A stretch of DNA of 64,000 nt from Collimonas fungivorans (GCF_001584145.1 NZ_CP013232.1:4340001-4404000); one strand, 5' to 3'. Counted from the stretch's first letter, positions 1 through 8,322 are shown. Translations and numbers: made by a program. The notes: a model not told the origin generated them from the sequence alone.

Positions 1-147
1 TATCATATTATGTCTATCGGGACACTTTCGTCGCCAACCCTGAAACCCGATACTTCGTCCTGTCCCGACGCTCAATGCAGCGAGCCGAGGGAAAAGCAGA
101 GATGAGCGACTGGCGTTCGTCATGCCCAATCAGACAGGAGTCTCAAG
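1..147. other. no gene seen at left edge
   Basis: I see no convincing coding region or RNA here. The last 20 bases before the first gene contain a weak purine-rich stretch (acaggag) suited to be its ribosome binding site. Any promoter lies here or beyond the window edge. Confidence 0.4.
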
Positions 148-759
148 ATGAACCACCCGACCATCCGCGCCATCGCCGGCGCTGCCGCACCGGCCAGGAT
201 AGAGGCCGCCAGCACCGCCCTGCTGGTCATCGATTTTCAAAACGAATATTTCAGCGGCAAGATGCCGATTCCCGACGGCAAACGCGCACTTGGCAACGCC
301 CGGCGCCTGGTCGAATTTGCCGACCAGGCCGGCATTCCCGTGTTCCACGTCCAGCATGTCACCCCGGCCGGTACGCCGATTTTTGCCGAGGGCGGCGCCA
401 CGGTGCAATTCCATGAAGAACTGCAGCCGGCGGCACACCACAGCGTGCTGCAGAAATCTTCCGTCAGCGTATTCCCAACCACTGACATCGACAGCCGCCT
501 CAAGGCGGCAGGCATCAAGACCCTGATCGTCAGCGGCTTGATGACCCATGCCTGCGTGGCCGGCGCCGCACGCGACGCGGTGCCTCTCGGCTACGAAGTG
601 CTGGTAGCCGAAGACGCCTGCGCCACGCGCGACCTCGACAGCGCCGACGGCGCCATCCTGCCGCACGCCGCACTCCACCGCGCATCGCTGGCGACCATCG
701 CCGATACCTTCGGCGAAGTCATGACAACCGCGCAGATCCTGCAGCTGCCCCTAGCCTAA
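148..759 (+). CDS. isochorismatase-family cysteine hydrolase
   Basis: This 203-residue protein belongs to the isochorismatase-like cysteine hydrolases, which cleave amides or vinyl ethers in the cytoplasm (nicotinamidase, isochorismatase and similar). The expected triad is visible: Asp29 in LLVIDFQNE, Lys103 in SVLQKSSVSVF and Cys136 in THACV, which follows the usual family glycine turn. Length is typical for a single domain. A purine-rich ACAGGAG precedes the ATG. The gene stands alone, with an IS110 insertion directly downstream, so context gives no substrate. The fold assignment is firm; the specific reaction cannot be read from the sequence. Confidence 0.88.
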   Translation: MNHPTIRAIAGAAAPARIEAASTALLVIDFQNEYFSGKMPIPDGKRALGNARRLVEFADQAGIPVFHVQHVTPAGTPIFAEGGATVQFHEELQPAAHHSVLQKSSVSVFPTTDIDSRLKAAGIKTLIVSGLMTHACVAGAARDAVPLGYEVLVAEDACATRDLDSADGAILPHAALHRASLATIADTFGEVMTTAQILQLPLA

Positions 760-782
760 GCCATCGCACTGATTAATTAGGG

Positions 783-1793
783 TCAGATACCGTCTTGAAT
801 AGCAAGGCCGTTCGCTAAATAATTGGGATCGAAGGGCTTGCCAGTACGGACCACTCCGTAAATCAGATGTGTCATTTTGTGCATCACGGCCCCGATTACA
901 GCTTTTTTTGCCATACCGGTGGCCAATAGTCGCTCAGCAAAGCGACGTAGTAGCGGGTTGTGTCGACATGCTACTAAGCTAGGCATATAAAGCGCCGCCC
1001 GCATAGACATGCTTCCAACTCGGCTAATCATGGTTCGACCTTTGATGGAGGTGCCGGAGCTGCGTTGTTTCGGAGTTACGCCGAGAAATGCGGCAAATGC
1101 CTTGGCGCTGTCAAATCTCCGGATGTCACCCAACTGGCCTAAGATCCTCGCCACCGTAGTGCCGCCGATACCTGGGATGCTCGTGATGAGCTCGGCATCA
1201 TGCTTGAGGCCGGGATGTCGATCGATGTGATCATCGATGTCACCCTCCAATTTTTTGATCTCAGCGCTTAGCCAGGCGATGTGTTGCTTCACATGGTCGG
1301 CGACGTCGCTCATACCGGTGAAGGTGTTCGCTTCAAGCCGGTTTTCTTCCTGTTGGCGAATATCCTTTAATGCTTGTACTCGCATCGACCAAGCCCGCAA
1401 CTGGCGCTGTTCCAGCGGTGGCGGCACCCAAGGCGCGGGCTTCATGGCAGCGCAATAGCGCGCAATGAGTCCGGCATCGGCAGTATCGTTCTTGTTGCGG
1501 ATATTCTCACTATGGCCGAAGCCTTTGATGCAGGCCGGATTGACCACGCTAACGCTCATTGCTGCGTCATGCAGCGCCAATGCCACCGGTTCATAGTAAA
1601 TCCCAGTGGCCTCCATGCAGACATGCAGCGTTTCTTTAGCGACTTTCGCCTTGCTTAACCACTCCAGGAGTAATTTGTATCCCTCGGCCGAATTATCCAC
1701 CACCTTGGCCTTGGTCTTGCCGTTGACCAGCAAGGCAATATCGAGCTTCTTCTTGCTCACATCGATACCAACAACTGCGCACACCGTTTCCAT
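783..1793 (-). CDS. IS110-family transposase (DEDD recombinase)
   Basis: This 336-residue protein has the two IS110 domains. The N-terminal RuvC-like DEDD domain shows Asp11 in GIDVSK, Glu61 in CMEATG, and Asp103 and Asp106 in NKNDTADA. The C-terminal Transposase_20 domain carries the helix-hairpin-helix-like ITSIPGIG and the Ser-rich RSSGTS region near residues 244-249 that holds the catalytic serine. A coiled region around 140-195 links them. The family recombines the circular element junction with target DNA under guidance of a bridge RNA. The stop codon TGA crosses the element end: its last two bases come from the interrupted palindrome. No frameshift is seen. Confidence 0.95.
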   Translation of the reverse strand: METVCAVVGIDVSKKKLDIALLVNGKTKAKVVDNSAEGYKLLLEWLSKAKVAKETLHVCMEATGIYYEPVALALHDAAMSVSVVNPACIKGFGHSENIRNKNDTADAGLIARYCAAMKPAPWVPPPLEQRQLRAWSMRVQALKDIRQQEENRLEANTFTGMSDVADHVKQHIAWLSAEIKKLEGDIDDHIDRHPGLKHDAELITSIPGIGGTTVARILGQLGDIRRFDSAKAFAAFLGVTPKQRSSGTSIKGRTMISRVGSMSMRAALYMPSLVACRHNPLLRRFAERLLATGMAKKAVIGAVMHKMTHLIYGVVRTGKPFDPNYLANGLAIQDGI

Positions 1794-1794
1794 T

Positions 1795-1945
1795 TTGACC
1801 TTTCTCGTATGCGGGCTTACGCGCCAGGCGATGGCCCAAGATACCGTTCGGACTTATAAAATGAAACGGGCAGAGGCACCTATCTGACCCACGTGCTCAA
1901 CCGCACTCAGTCTAATCGGCATCACTCTGCCCGACCGCTTCGACA
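1795..1945 (-). ncRNA. candidate IS110 bridge RNA
   Basis: The non-coding region upstream of the transposase, read on its strand, contains two guide-bearing loops as in the IS621 bridge RNA. Loop one is closed by GGGCAGAG (1925-1932) and CTCTGCCC (1868-1875). Inside it, GGGTCAGA (1883-1890) is complementary to the right half of the interrupted target, and ATTAGACT (1909-1916) matches the left half ATTCGACT at seven of eight positions. Loop two holds ACGGTATCT (1839-1847), identical to the transposase-3' element end (785-793), and ATACGAGA (1803-1810), complementary to the other end (1981-1988). Hairpins GTGC/GCAC and GGGC/GCCC separate each guide pair. RNA ends are estimates. Confidence 0.75.
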
Positions 1946-1950
1946 TCATG

Positions 1951-1979
1951 ATTATCCAATGGCGATGCGGTAGGTTCAA
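1951..1979 (-). promoter_or_regulatory. promoter at the IS110 left end
   Basis: On the minus strand TTGAAC (1974-1979) and GATAAT (1951-1956) are separated by exactly 17 bases, a good sigma-70 pair. Transcription would start near 1944, just before the proposed bridge RNA, and continue into the transposase gene. Confidence 0.6.
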
Positions 1980-2150
1980 TATACGAGAGTCGAATATTCT
2001 CCTGCATCAATATTCGACTCTGACCCTAATTAACTGGCTGGCATGGTTGTGGGCAGTTTGGGAGGCATTGGCGGCGGGCGGAAATGGTTCGAAAATAAGT
2101 GGCATACTATGCAGATCGCAAGGCTGAACACCACTGAAAGGCGGAATGAA

Positions 2151-2819
2151 ATGAAAAACTGGATTCGTCTCAACAAGGGATTCCTGCTGTTCCTTTTTCT
2201 TTTCGGGATTTTCCGCACCGCGGTCGCCGACTGGAACCCTATCCCCTCCGGCTCCATGCGCCCCAACCTGCTGGAAGGCGATGTGGTGTTCGTCAACCGC
2301 CTTGCATTCAACCTCAAAGTCCCGCTCACTAATATCGTCATCGGCCACCTCTGCGAACCGAAGCGCGGCGACATCGTTACCTTCTTTTCACCGCTGGATG
2401 ACACCAGGCTCATCAAACGCGTGATCGCCCTGCCCGGCGACACCGTCGAAATGCGCGATGAAAAGATGATCATCAACGGCCAGGAAGCCAGCTACGCCAT
2501 GCTGGGCAGCGCGCCGGAACCGCTGGACCACGGCGGCGCCCTGGTCGCCTTGCGCCTAAATGAAAAAATGGGAGCGGAACAGCATCGCATCCAGCTGCTG
2601 CCGCAAGTCAACGCCGACCGTAACTTCGGTCCGATCACGGTGCCGCAAGACCACTACATGATGCTAGGCGATAACCGCGACAACAGCGGAGATTACCGTC
2701 ATTTCGGCTTCGTCCCGCGCGAGCTGCTGATCGGGCGCGCCGAGCGGGTGCTGGTGTCGGCCGACATCAAGGGCAACTGGATGCCAAGGACCGAACGTTT
2801 CGGCATGCAACTACATTAG
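2151..2819 (+). CDS. lepB: signal peptidase I (LepB-like)
   Basis: This is a type I signal peptidase, a membrane-bound serine protease that removes signal peptides from exported proteins. From the chosen ATG the protein is 222 residues: one N-terminal hydrophobic segment (about 10-27), then box B with catalytic Ser35 (PSGSMRP), box D with general base Lys89 (TRLIKRVIALPGD) and box E (MLGDNRDNSGDYR) near residue 170. The start at 2151 is preferred because GAAAGGCGG sits just upstream; the open frame extends to 2043 without family-like sequence. It is shorter than the main LepB with its two membrane segments and lies outside a lepA-lepB-rnc operon, so it is probably an additional paralogue. Its 3' end overlaps the convergent LysR gene by about 3 bases. 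Confidence 0.85.
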   Translation: MKNWIRLNKGFLLFLFLFGIFRTAVADWNPIPSGSMRPNLLEGDVVFVNRLAFNLKVPLTNIVIGHLCEPKRGDIVTFFSPLDDTRLIKRVIALPGDTVEMRDEKMIINGQEASYAMLGSAPEPLDHGGALVALRLNEKMGAEQHRIQLLPQVNADRNFGPITVPQDHYMMLGDNRDNSGDYRHFGFVPRELLIGRAERVLVSADIKGNWMPRTERFGMQLH

Positions 2820-3733
2820 CGTTTCGCTGCACGGCTGCCGATGTCATGCAGCCGCTTTTCAATCAGCTCCGACATGCCCTGCGCCGCAATCGAAAGAGAA
2901 CGCTCTTTCTTTTTCACGATCAGGATAGGCCGCACGATGTCATGCGCATCGATCGGGATGCTGACCAGGTCCATGTGACGGAACTGGAACAAGGTCAGCT
3001 CCGGCACGATGCTGACACCGAGGCCGGATTCGATCAAGCCCGCCACCGTAGCCAGATGCTCCACTTCAAGGCCGGAATTCATCACCGGGATGCCGCGCAA
3101 CAGCAGCTCGACATGCTGGCGCACGCTGGTGGAGCGCGCCAGGTGGATCAGCTCGCAGCCACTCAGGTCGGACAACCGGATGCGGCGCTTGCCGGCCAGC
3201 GCGTGATCCTGGCGGCACACCAGGTAAAACGGATCGCTGCATAAGGTCTTGGTATCGAATTCGATCAGGCCCGAGCCCGGCGCGGTCAAAGCGATATCCA
3301 CCTTGCCCTGGCGCAGCATGGCAAGGCACTGGTCCGACAAGGCATCGAACAGCTGCACCGTAATTCCGGGATAAGCCCGTTTGTATTCGGCAATCACCGC
3401 CGGCAAGCCGTTCGCCGCCAGCGACGGCAAGGCCGCAATCGCGACCCGGCCCTTGCGCCTGGCGACGTAGTCGCTCATGTCGGCAAACGCCGATTCGATA
3501 TCGCTCACCAGCGAGCGCGCCACTTCCGCGAACAGTTCACCCTCCGCAGTCAGCGTGACATTGCGTGTATCGCGCTCGAACAGCTTGGCGCCCACCGCTA
3601 CTTCCAGCTTCTGGATCATGACGCTGAACGCCGATTGCGACATGAAACAGCGTTCGGCGGCATGGGTGAAATGCTTGCATTCCTGCAGCGCCAGGAAGGC
3701 GTGCAGCGAACGGGTGGAGATATTGAGCTTCAT
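2816..3733 (-). CDS. LysR-family transcriptional regulator
   Basis: This 305-residue protein has the LysR layout: a winged helix-turn-helix in residues 5-65 (AAERCFMSQSAFSVMIQKLE region, ending LFERDTRNVTLTAEG) followed by a periplasmic-binding-protein-like effector domain from about residue 93. It is transcribed divergently from the CitMHS transporter operon and shares a 137-base intergenic region with it. By the usual LysR pattern it probably controls that operon in response to the substrate or a product. The effector is unknown. Confidence 0.9.
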   Translation of the reverse strand: MKLNISTRSLHAFLALQECKHFTHAAERCFMSQSAFSVMIQKLEVAVGAKLFERDTRNVTLTAEGELFAEVARSLVSDIESAFADMSDYVARRKGRVAIAALPSLAANGLPAVIAEYKRAYPGITVQLFDALSDQCLAMLRQGKVDIALTAPGSGLIEFDTKTLCSDPFYLVCRQDHALAGKRRIRLSDLSGCELIHLARSTSVRQHVELLLRGIPVMNSGLEVEHLATVAGLIESGLGVSIVPELTLFQFRHMDLVSIPIDAHDIVRPILIVKKKERSLSIAAQGMSELIEKRLHDIGSRAAKR

Positions 3734-3870
3734 CGATTAACCCGTTTTTACGATCAATCCATCGAAAAAAATCATTTTACAGCACAAACTCCAGCTACCA
3801 GAATGCTCTTAAAACAAGAGCAATAACAAGTATTCCCATAAAAATATCCACGGGATAGGAGACAGACAAC
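3734..3870. promoter_or_regulatory. divergent LysR / transporter intergenic region
   Basis: The 137 bases between the LysR gene and the transporter operon are AT-rich compared with the flanking genes and must hold both promoters. A partial inverted motif (ATCAATCC near 3752 with nearby ATCGA) may be part of a LysR box, but I cannot define a convincing T-N11-A operator by eye. AGGAGAC at 3858-3864 serves as ribosome binding site for the transporter. Confidence 0.4.
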
Positions 3871-5169
3871 ATGCTGGCATTACTCGGCTTCATTACCATC
3901 GTCACCCTGCTGGCGGCGATCCTGACAAAAAAGATGTCGCCGCTGGTGGCGCTTATTGCGATTCCCATCATCGCCGCCCTGATAGGCGGCTTTGGCCTGG
4001 AGACGTCGAAATTCATCGTCTCGGGCATCACCAGCATCGCTCCGGTGGCCGGCATGTTCGTATTCGCCATCCTGTTCTTCGGCATAGTCACCGATGCCGG
4101 CATGCTGGATCCGATCATCTCCGCCATCCTGCGCATCGTCGGCAGCCGTCCCACCCGCATCGTGCCCGGCACCGCATTGCTGGCGCTGCTGATCCACCTG
4201 GACGGCTCGGGCGCGGTCACCTTCCTGGTGACGATTCCGGCCATGCTGCCGCTATATACGCGGCTCGGCATAGACAAGCGCATCCTGGCCTGCGTCGCCT
4301 CGCTGGCGGCCGGCGTCAATTTCCTGCCGTGGACCGGCCCCATGATCCGCGCTTCCGCCGCCTTGCACATCCCGGTCAGTGAAATCTTCACGCCCTTGAT
4401 CCCGGTGCAGATCGTCGGCCTGGTGTTCGTTTTTTCCGTGGCTTACTACCTCGGCCTGAAAGAAGAACGGCGGCTCGGCCTGACCAAGGGCGCGCCGCTT
4501 GGCTTCGTCCATACCCACGAGTTGTCGGAAGCGGAAAAGAACATACGCCGTCCGCAGAATTTCTGGATCAACATCGTGCTGACCGTGTTTGTATTGGGCG
4601 TGATGATCAGCGGCAAAATCGATCCGGTAGTGATGTTCATGATCGGCGTGGTGCTGGCGCTGATGATCAATTACCGCAACGCCGACATGCAGCGCACCCG
4701 CATCGACGCCCACGCCAAGGCTGCCCTGCTGATGGCCAGCATCCTGTTCGCCGCCGGCGTGTTCACCGGCATCATGACCAAATCCGGGATGCTGAGCGCC
4801 ATGGCCAAGATGGCGGTCGGTTTCGTCCCGCCCTCCATGGCGTCGCATATCCCTGTGGTGCTGGGCCTGCTGTCGATGCCATTGTCGATGCTGTTCGATC
4901 CCGACTCTTTCTACTTCGGCGTGCTGCCCGTGATCGCCGAAGTCGGCCACATGCTGGGCGTACAGCCGCTGCATGTGGCGCAAGCCGCGCTGCTGGGCCA
5001 GATGACCACCGGCTTCCCCGTCAGCCCGCTGACGCCGGCGACCTTCCTGGTGGCTGGCCTGGCCGGCATCGACCTGGCCGATCACCAGAAATACACGTTC
5101 AAATACCTGTTCGCCGCGTCCGTCATCATGACCATCACCTGCGTCGTGATCGGCGTCTTTCCCCTGTGA
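3871..5169 (+). CDS. CitMHS-family citrate/divalent-metal transporter
   Basis: A 432-residue inner membrane protein with about 11-12 hydrophobic segments, resembling the CitMHS family (Bacillus CitM/CitH type), which imports metal-citrate complexes with protons. Recognisable stretches are the N-terminal LLGFITIVTLLAAIL segment, the conserved loop HLDGSGAVTFLVTIPAMLP around residue 110 and the C-terminal FPVSPLTPATFL near residue 390. It is the first gene of an operon, followed after 27 bases by an AtuA-like gene. The neighbours suggest import of a tricarboxylate or related acid for catabolism rather than plain citrate use, but this is inference from context. Confidence 0.85.
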   Translation: MLALLGFITIVTLLAAILTKKMSPLVALIAIPIIAALIGGFGLETSKFIVSGITSIAPVAGMFVFAILFFGIVTDAGMLDPIISAILRIVGSRPTRIVPGTALLALLIHLDGSGAVTFLVTIPAMLPLYTRLGIDKRILACVASLAAGVNFLPWTGPMIRASAALHIPVSEIFTPLIPVQIVGLVFVFSVAYYLGLKEERRLGLTKGAPLGFVHTHELSEAEKNIRRPQNFWINIVLTVFVLGVMISGKIDPVVMFMIGVVLALMINYRNADMQRTRIDAHAKAALLMASILFAAGVFTGIMTKSGMLSAMAKMAVGFVPPSMASHIPVVLGLLSMPLSMLFDPDSFYFGVLPVIAEVGHMLGVQPLHVAQAALLGQMTTGFPVSPLTPATFLVAGLAGIDLADHQKYTFKYLFAASVIMTITCVVIGVFPL

Positions 5170-5196
5170 GGCGCGTTTTAGATTAAGGAAACCAGC

Positions 5197-6525
5197 ATGA
5201 GACATATCCGCATCGGCGCCGGCGCCGGCTACTCCGGCGACCGCATCGAACCCGCCATCGAACTGGCAGAGAAAGGCGAGATCGACTACCTGGTGTTCGA
5301 ATGCCTGGCCGAGCGCACCATCGCCATTGCCCAGCAGGCCCGGATGAACGATCCTGCGCTCGGCTTCGATCCGCTGCTGGCGGAACGGATGCAGGCTGTG
5401 CTCGCCATCTGCAGCGAAAAAAAAATCAAGATCATCACCAATATGGGCGCAGCCAATCCGCTGGCCGCCGCCGCCATGGTCAGGCAGATTGCACAGGCCA
5501 TGCACCTCAAGCTGAAAGTGGCGGCGATAACCGGCGACGATGTGCTGGATACCCTGAAAGCTGGCGACTACATCAGCGACCAGGACATCGCTGTCAATAG
5601 TCTCGGCGACAAGCTGCTGTCGGCCAACGCCTATATCGGCGCCGCGCCCCTGGTGGAGGCGCTGGCACAGGGCGCCGACGTGATCATCACCGGCCGCGTG
5701 GCCGATCCGGCGCTGTTCCTGGCGCCCTTGATCCACGAATTCAACTGGGCCATGGACGACTGGCATCGCCTCGGCCAGGGTACGCTGGTCGGGCATTTGC
5801 TGGAATGCGCCGGCCAGGTCAGCGGCGGCTACTTCGCCGATCCCGGCTACAAGGATGTTCAGGGACTGGCGCGGCTGGGGTTCCCGATCGGCGAGGTGGC
5901 GGAAGACGGTTCGGTGGTCATCACCAAGGTGACGGGCTCCGGCGGCCAGGTAACGCCGGCTACCTGCAAGGAACAGCTGCTGTACGAAATACACGATCCC
6001 GCCAGTTACCTGACGCCGGATGTGGTGGCCGATTTTTCCGCGGCCACCGTGCGGGAAATCGGTCCCGACCGGGTGCTGGTGCAAGGCGCTACCGGCCGCG
6101 CCAGGCCGGATACCCTGAAAGTATCGATAGGCTACATCGACAGCTACATCGGCGAAGGGCAGATTTCCTATGCCGGCCCGGGCGCGCTGGCGCGCGGCAA
6201 ACTGGCGCAGGCCATTGTTGCGGAACGGCTGCAACTCAGCGCGGCGGTATTCGATGAAATCCGCTACGACCTGCTGGGCACCGACGCTATCCACGGCGCT
6301 GCCTTGTCTGCACAAGCGAGCGAACCGTATGAGGTACGGGTCCGCGTGAGCGCCCGCAGCGGCAGCATGCGCGATGCCATCCGCATCGGCAACGAAGTCG
6401 AAACGCTGTACACCTGCGGTCCGGCCGGCGGCGGCGGCGCCACCAAGACGGCGAAGGAAGTGGTCGCGGTGCAGTCATGCCTGCTGCCGCGCCGGCAAGT
6501 AACAACCTCTGTGCATTTCGAGTGA
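5197..6525 (+). CDS. AtuA-like / DUF1446 acyclic terpene utilisation-family protein
   Basis: This 442-residue protein matches the DUF1446 (AtuA) family by its N-terminal IRIGAGAGYSGDRIEPA, the ECLAERT motif near 30-40, KIITNMGAANP near 80, and VIITGRVADPALFLAP near 165. AtuA was named from the Pseudomonas citronellol/geraniol cluster, and its biochemical activity is not established. In many relatives a small C-terminal domain is fused; here it is the separate next gene, nine bases downstream. The gene lies between a CitMHS transporter and an M20 peptidase, so the substrate here need not be a terpene. Confidence 0.8.
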   Translation: MRHIRIGAGAGYSGDRIEPAIELAEKGEIDYLVFECLAERTIAIAQQARMNDPALGFDPLLAERMQAVLAICSEKKIKIITNMGAANPLAAAAMVRQIAQAMHLKLKVAAITGDDVLDTLKAGDYISDQDIAVNSLGDKLLSANAYIGAAPLVEALAQGADVIITGRVADPALFLAPLIHEFNWAMDDWHRLGQGTLVGHLLECAGQVSGGYFADPGYKDVQGLARLGFPIGEVAEDGSVVITKVTGSGGQVTPATCKEQLLYEIHDPASYLTPDVVADFSAATVREIGPDRVLVQGATGRARPDTLKVSIGYIDSYIGEGQISYAGPGALARGKLAQAIVAERLQLSAAVFDEIRYDLLGTDAIHGAALSAQASEPYEVRVRVSARSGSMRDAIRIGNEVETLYTCGPAGGGGATKTAKEVVAVQSCLLPRRQVTTSVHFE

Positions 6526-6533
6526 GGATGAAG

Positions 6534-6854
6534 ATGAAACTACGCGAACTTGCCCATTCCCGCGCCGGCGACAAAGGCGACATCTCGAACATCTCGGTGA
6601 TCGCCTACCAGGAGAAAGATTACGCGCTGCTGGAAAAATACCTGACCCCGGAACGGGTCAAAGCGCATTTCGCAGGCATCGTGCACGGCGAGGTGCTGCG
6701 CTATGCGCTGCCAAGCATTGGCGCGCTGAACTTCGTCATGCAACGCGCCCTGGGCGGCGGCGTCACCCGCTCGCTCGCGCTGGATGCTCACGGAAAATGC
6801 CTGAGTTCGGCGATAATGACCATGGAAATTCCAGACGATACCGATCCTTCCTGA
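6534..6854 (+). CDS. AtuA-like small subunit
   Basis: About 106 residues beginning MKLRELAHSRAGDKGD, the signature of the small domain that in other AtuA-like proteins is fused C-terminally or encoded next door. The start at 6534 is chosen because GAGG at 6524-6527 lies six bases upstream; ATG 6528 sits directly on that site. The preceding gene stops at 6525. The two probably form one functional complex. Catalytic residues are not known for the family, so no reaction can be named. Confidence 0.8.
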   Translation: MKLRELAHSRAGDKGDISNISVIAYQEKDYALLEKYLTPERVKAHFAGIVHGEVLRYALPSIGALNFVMQRALGGGVTRSLALDAHGKCLSSAIMTMEIPDDTDPS

Positions 6855-6883
6855 TCCATCCACCCCGCCAAGAAAGGAAGTCC

Positions 6884-8293
6884 ATGAGAATGCAGATTGG
6901 CCGCTTGCCGACACAAGCCACACTGGCCCTTGCCCTTGCCACGCTGGGAGTCATGGCGTCGGCGCAAACGCTGTCACCGGAAACCCAGCGCTACCACGAT
7001 ATCTACAAAGAGCTGGTGGAAATCAATACCAGCCACTCCGCAGGCGACACTACAAAAGCCGCGCACGCGATGGAAAAACACTTGCTGGACGCCGGTTTCA
7101 CGGCCAGCGATATCCAGGTGATCGAACCGTTCCCGCGCAAAGGCAACCTGGTGCTGCGTTTCAAGGGCAACGGCAGCAAGCAGCCGCTGCTGTTGCTGGC
7201 GCATATCGACGTGGTCGAAGCCAAGCGCGAAGACTGGAAAACCGATCCTTTTCAGCTGCAGGAAACCGGCGGCTATTTCACCGCCCGCGGCTCTATCGAC
7301 GACAAGGCGATGGCCTCGGCTTTCGTCTCGGTGCTGAGCCAGCTCAAGCAGGAAGGATTCAAGCCCAGCCGCGACATCATCCTGGCGCTGACCACCGATG
7401 AAGAGCGTGGCGATGTAGAGAGCAACGGCGCCAAATGGCTGATCGCCAACAAGCCGGAATTGCTCAAGGCAGAGTTCGGCATCAACGAAGGCGGCGGCGG
7501 CGAGCTGCGCGACGGCAAGCCCAACCTGCACCGGATCCAGGTCGCCGAGAAAATCTATGCCACCTATGAACTGGAAGCGCGTGATGCCGGTGGCCACAGT
7601 TCGACCCCCACTGCCAGCAATCCGATCTATGCCATCGCCGCTGCCCTGAACAGACTGAGCGCCTACCGTTTCCCGGTGCACCTGGCCGAAGTCACCACCG
7701 GCTATTTCGCCCGCAGTGCGCCGTTTGCCAGCGGCCAGCTGGCCGCCGACATGCGTGCGGTCGGCAGCGGTAAGCCGGACGCCGCCGCGATAGAACGCTT
7801 ATCGGCGATCCCCGACTACAACGCACAGTTGCGCAGCACCTGCGTGGCCACCATGGTCAGCGCCGGCCATGCGGAAAACGCGCTGCCGCAATCGGCCAAG
7901 GCCACGGTCAACTGCCGCATCCTGCCGCAAGACGATCCGGACGACATAGACCGCCAGCTCAAGCAGGTGATCAATAACGACAAGATCGCGGTGCGCTACA
8001 CCAACAAACCGCTGCGCAGCCCGGCTTCACCGCTCAACGGCGACCTGGTGAAGACAGTCGAAGCGCTGACCCAGGACATGTGGCCAGGCGTGCCGGTAGT
8101 GCCGGCCATGAGCACCGGCGCCACCGACAGCAGCTATATGCGTAATGCCGGCATCCCGATGTACGGCGTCTCGGGCTTGTTCGTCGAGCCTTCCGACCGC
8201 CGCACGCACGGCCTCGACGAACGGGTCGAAATCCAGCGCGTTTACGACGGCCGCGAATTCCTCTACCGCCTAGTCAAGCGCCTGGCGCAATAG
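6884..8293 (+). CDS. secreted M20-family metallopeptidase
   Basis: A 469-residue M20 (carboxypeptidase/aminoacylase-like) zinc peptidase. The N-terminus carries a signal peptide (basic start, hydrophobic 11-25, likely cleavage after ASA), placing it in the periplasm. Metal ligands are visible in LLAHIDVV (His and Asp near 109-111), the SIDDKAM aspartate, the TDEERGD glutamates near 172-173 and the C-terminal THGLDERVE histidine. A dimerisation lid domain occupies the middle, with RDAGGHSSTP near 240. AAGGAAG precedes ATG 6884; the longer open frame to 6797 overlaps the previous gene. It is the last gene of the operon, probably trimming a peptide or N-acyl substrate before uptake. Confidence 0.88.
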   Translation: MRMQIGRLPTQATLALALATLGVMASAQTLSPETQRYHDIYKELVEINTSHSAGDTTKAAHAMEKHLLDAGFTASDIQVIEPFPRKGNLVLRFKGNGSKQPLLLLAHIDVVEAKREDWKTDPFQLQETGGYFTARGSIDDKAMASAFVSVLSQLKQEGFKPSRDIILALTTDEERGDVESNGAKWLIANKPELLKAEFGINEGGGGELRDGKPNLHRIQVAEKIYATYELEARDAGGHSSTPTASNPIYAIAAALNRLSAYRFPVHLAEVTTGYFARSAPFASGQLAADMRAVGSGKPDAAAIERLSAIPDYNAQLRSTCVATMVSAGHAENALPQSAKATVNCRILPQDDPDDIDRQLKQVINNDKIAVRYTNKPLRSPASPLNGDLVKTVEALTQDMWPGVPVVPAMSTGATDSSYMRNAGIPMYGVSGLFVEPSDRRTHGLDERVEIQRVYDGREFLYRLVKRLAQ

Positions 8294-8322
8294 GGTAGCA
8301 AAAGCGCAGGAAAAAGAATCGA

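Larger units (their letters stand above)
785..1988 (-). mobile_element. IS110-family insertion sequence, about 1.2 kb
   Basis: The element holds one transposase gene plus about 190 bases of non-coding DNA upstream of it, the layout of the IS110 group. No long terminal inverted repeats or target duplication are seen, as expected for the family. A trinucleotide AGA (TCT in transposase sense, containing the common IS110 core CT) is shared by both junctions at 785-787 and 1986-1988, so one element unit is 1,201 bp. It lies inside a REP-like palindrome. Both the transposase and the non-coding end look intact, so it may be active. Confidence 0.9.
773..2033. repeat. REP-like palindrome interrupted by the IS110 element
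   Basis: Joining 773-787 to 1989-1998 rebuilds a 25-base arm that is the exact reverse complement of 2009-2033, with a 10-base loop at 1999-2008. The arm carries the recurring core AGGGTCAGAGTCGAA. The same core occurs at 10141-10177, 25211-25324 and 25402-25468, so this is one member of a REP-like family. The perfect restoration of the stem after removing the inserted DNA fixes both element ends to within three bases. Confidence 0.85.

Noticed and set aside
780..1890. GGGTCAGATA and TATCTGACCC as terminal inverted repeats of the IS
   Set aside because: The inner copy (1881-1890) lies about 100 bases inside the element end. The matching part is better explained as a bridge RNA target guide complementary to the interrupted palindrome.
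4252..6315. 687-residue frame on the minus strand
   Set aside because: It is antisense to the CitMHS and AtuA-like genes, is very rich in His, Gln and Arg, and has no recognisable motif: a typical shadow frame in high-GC DNA.
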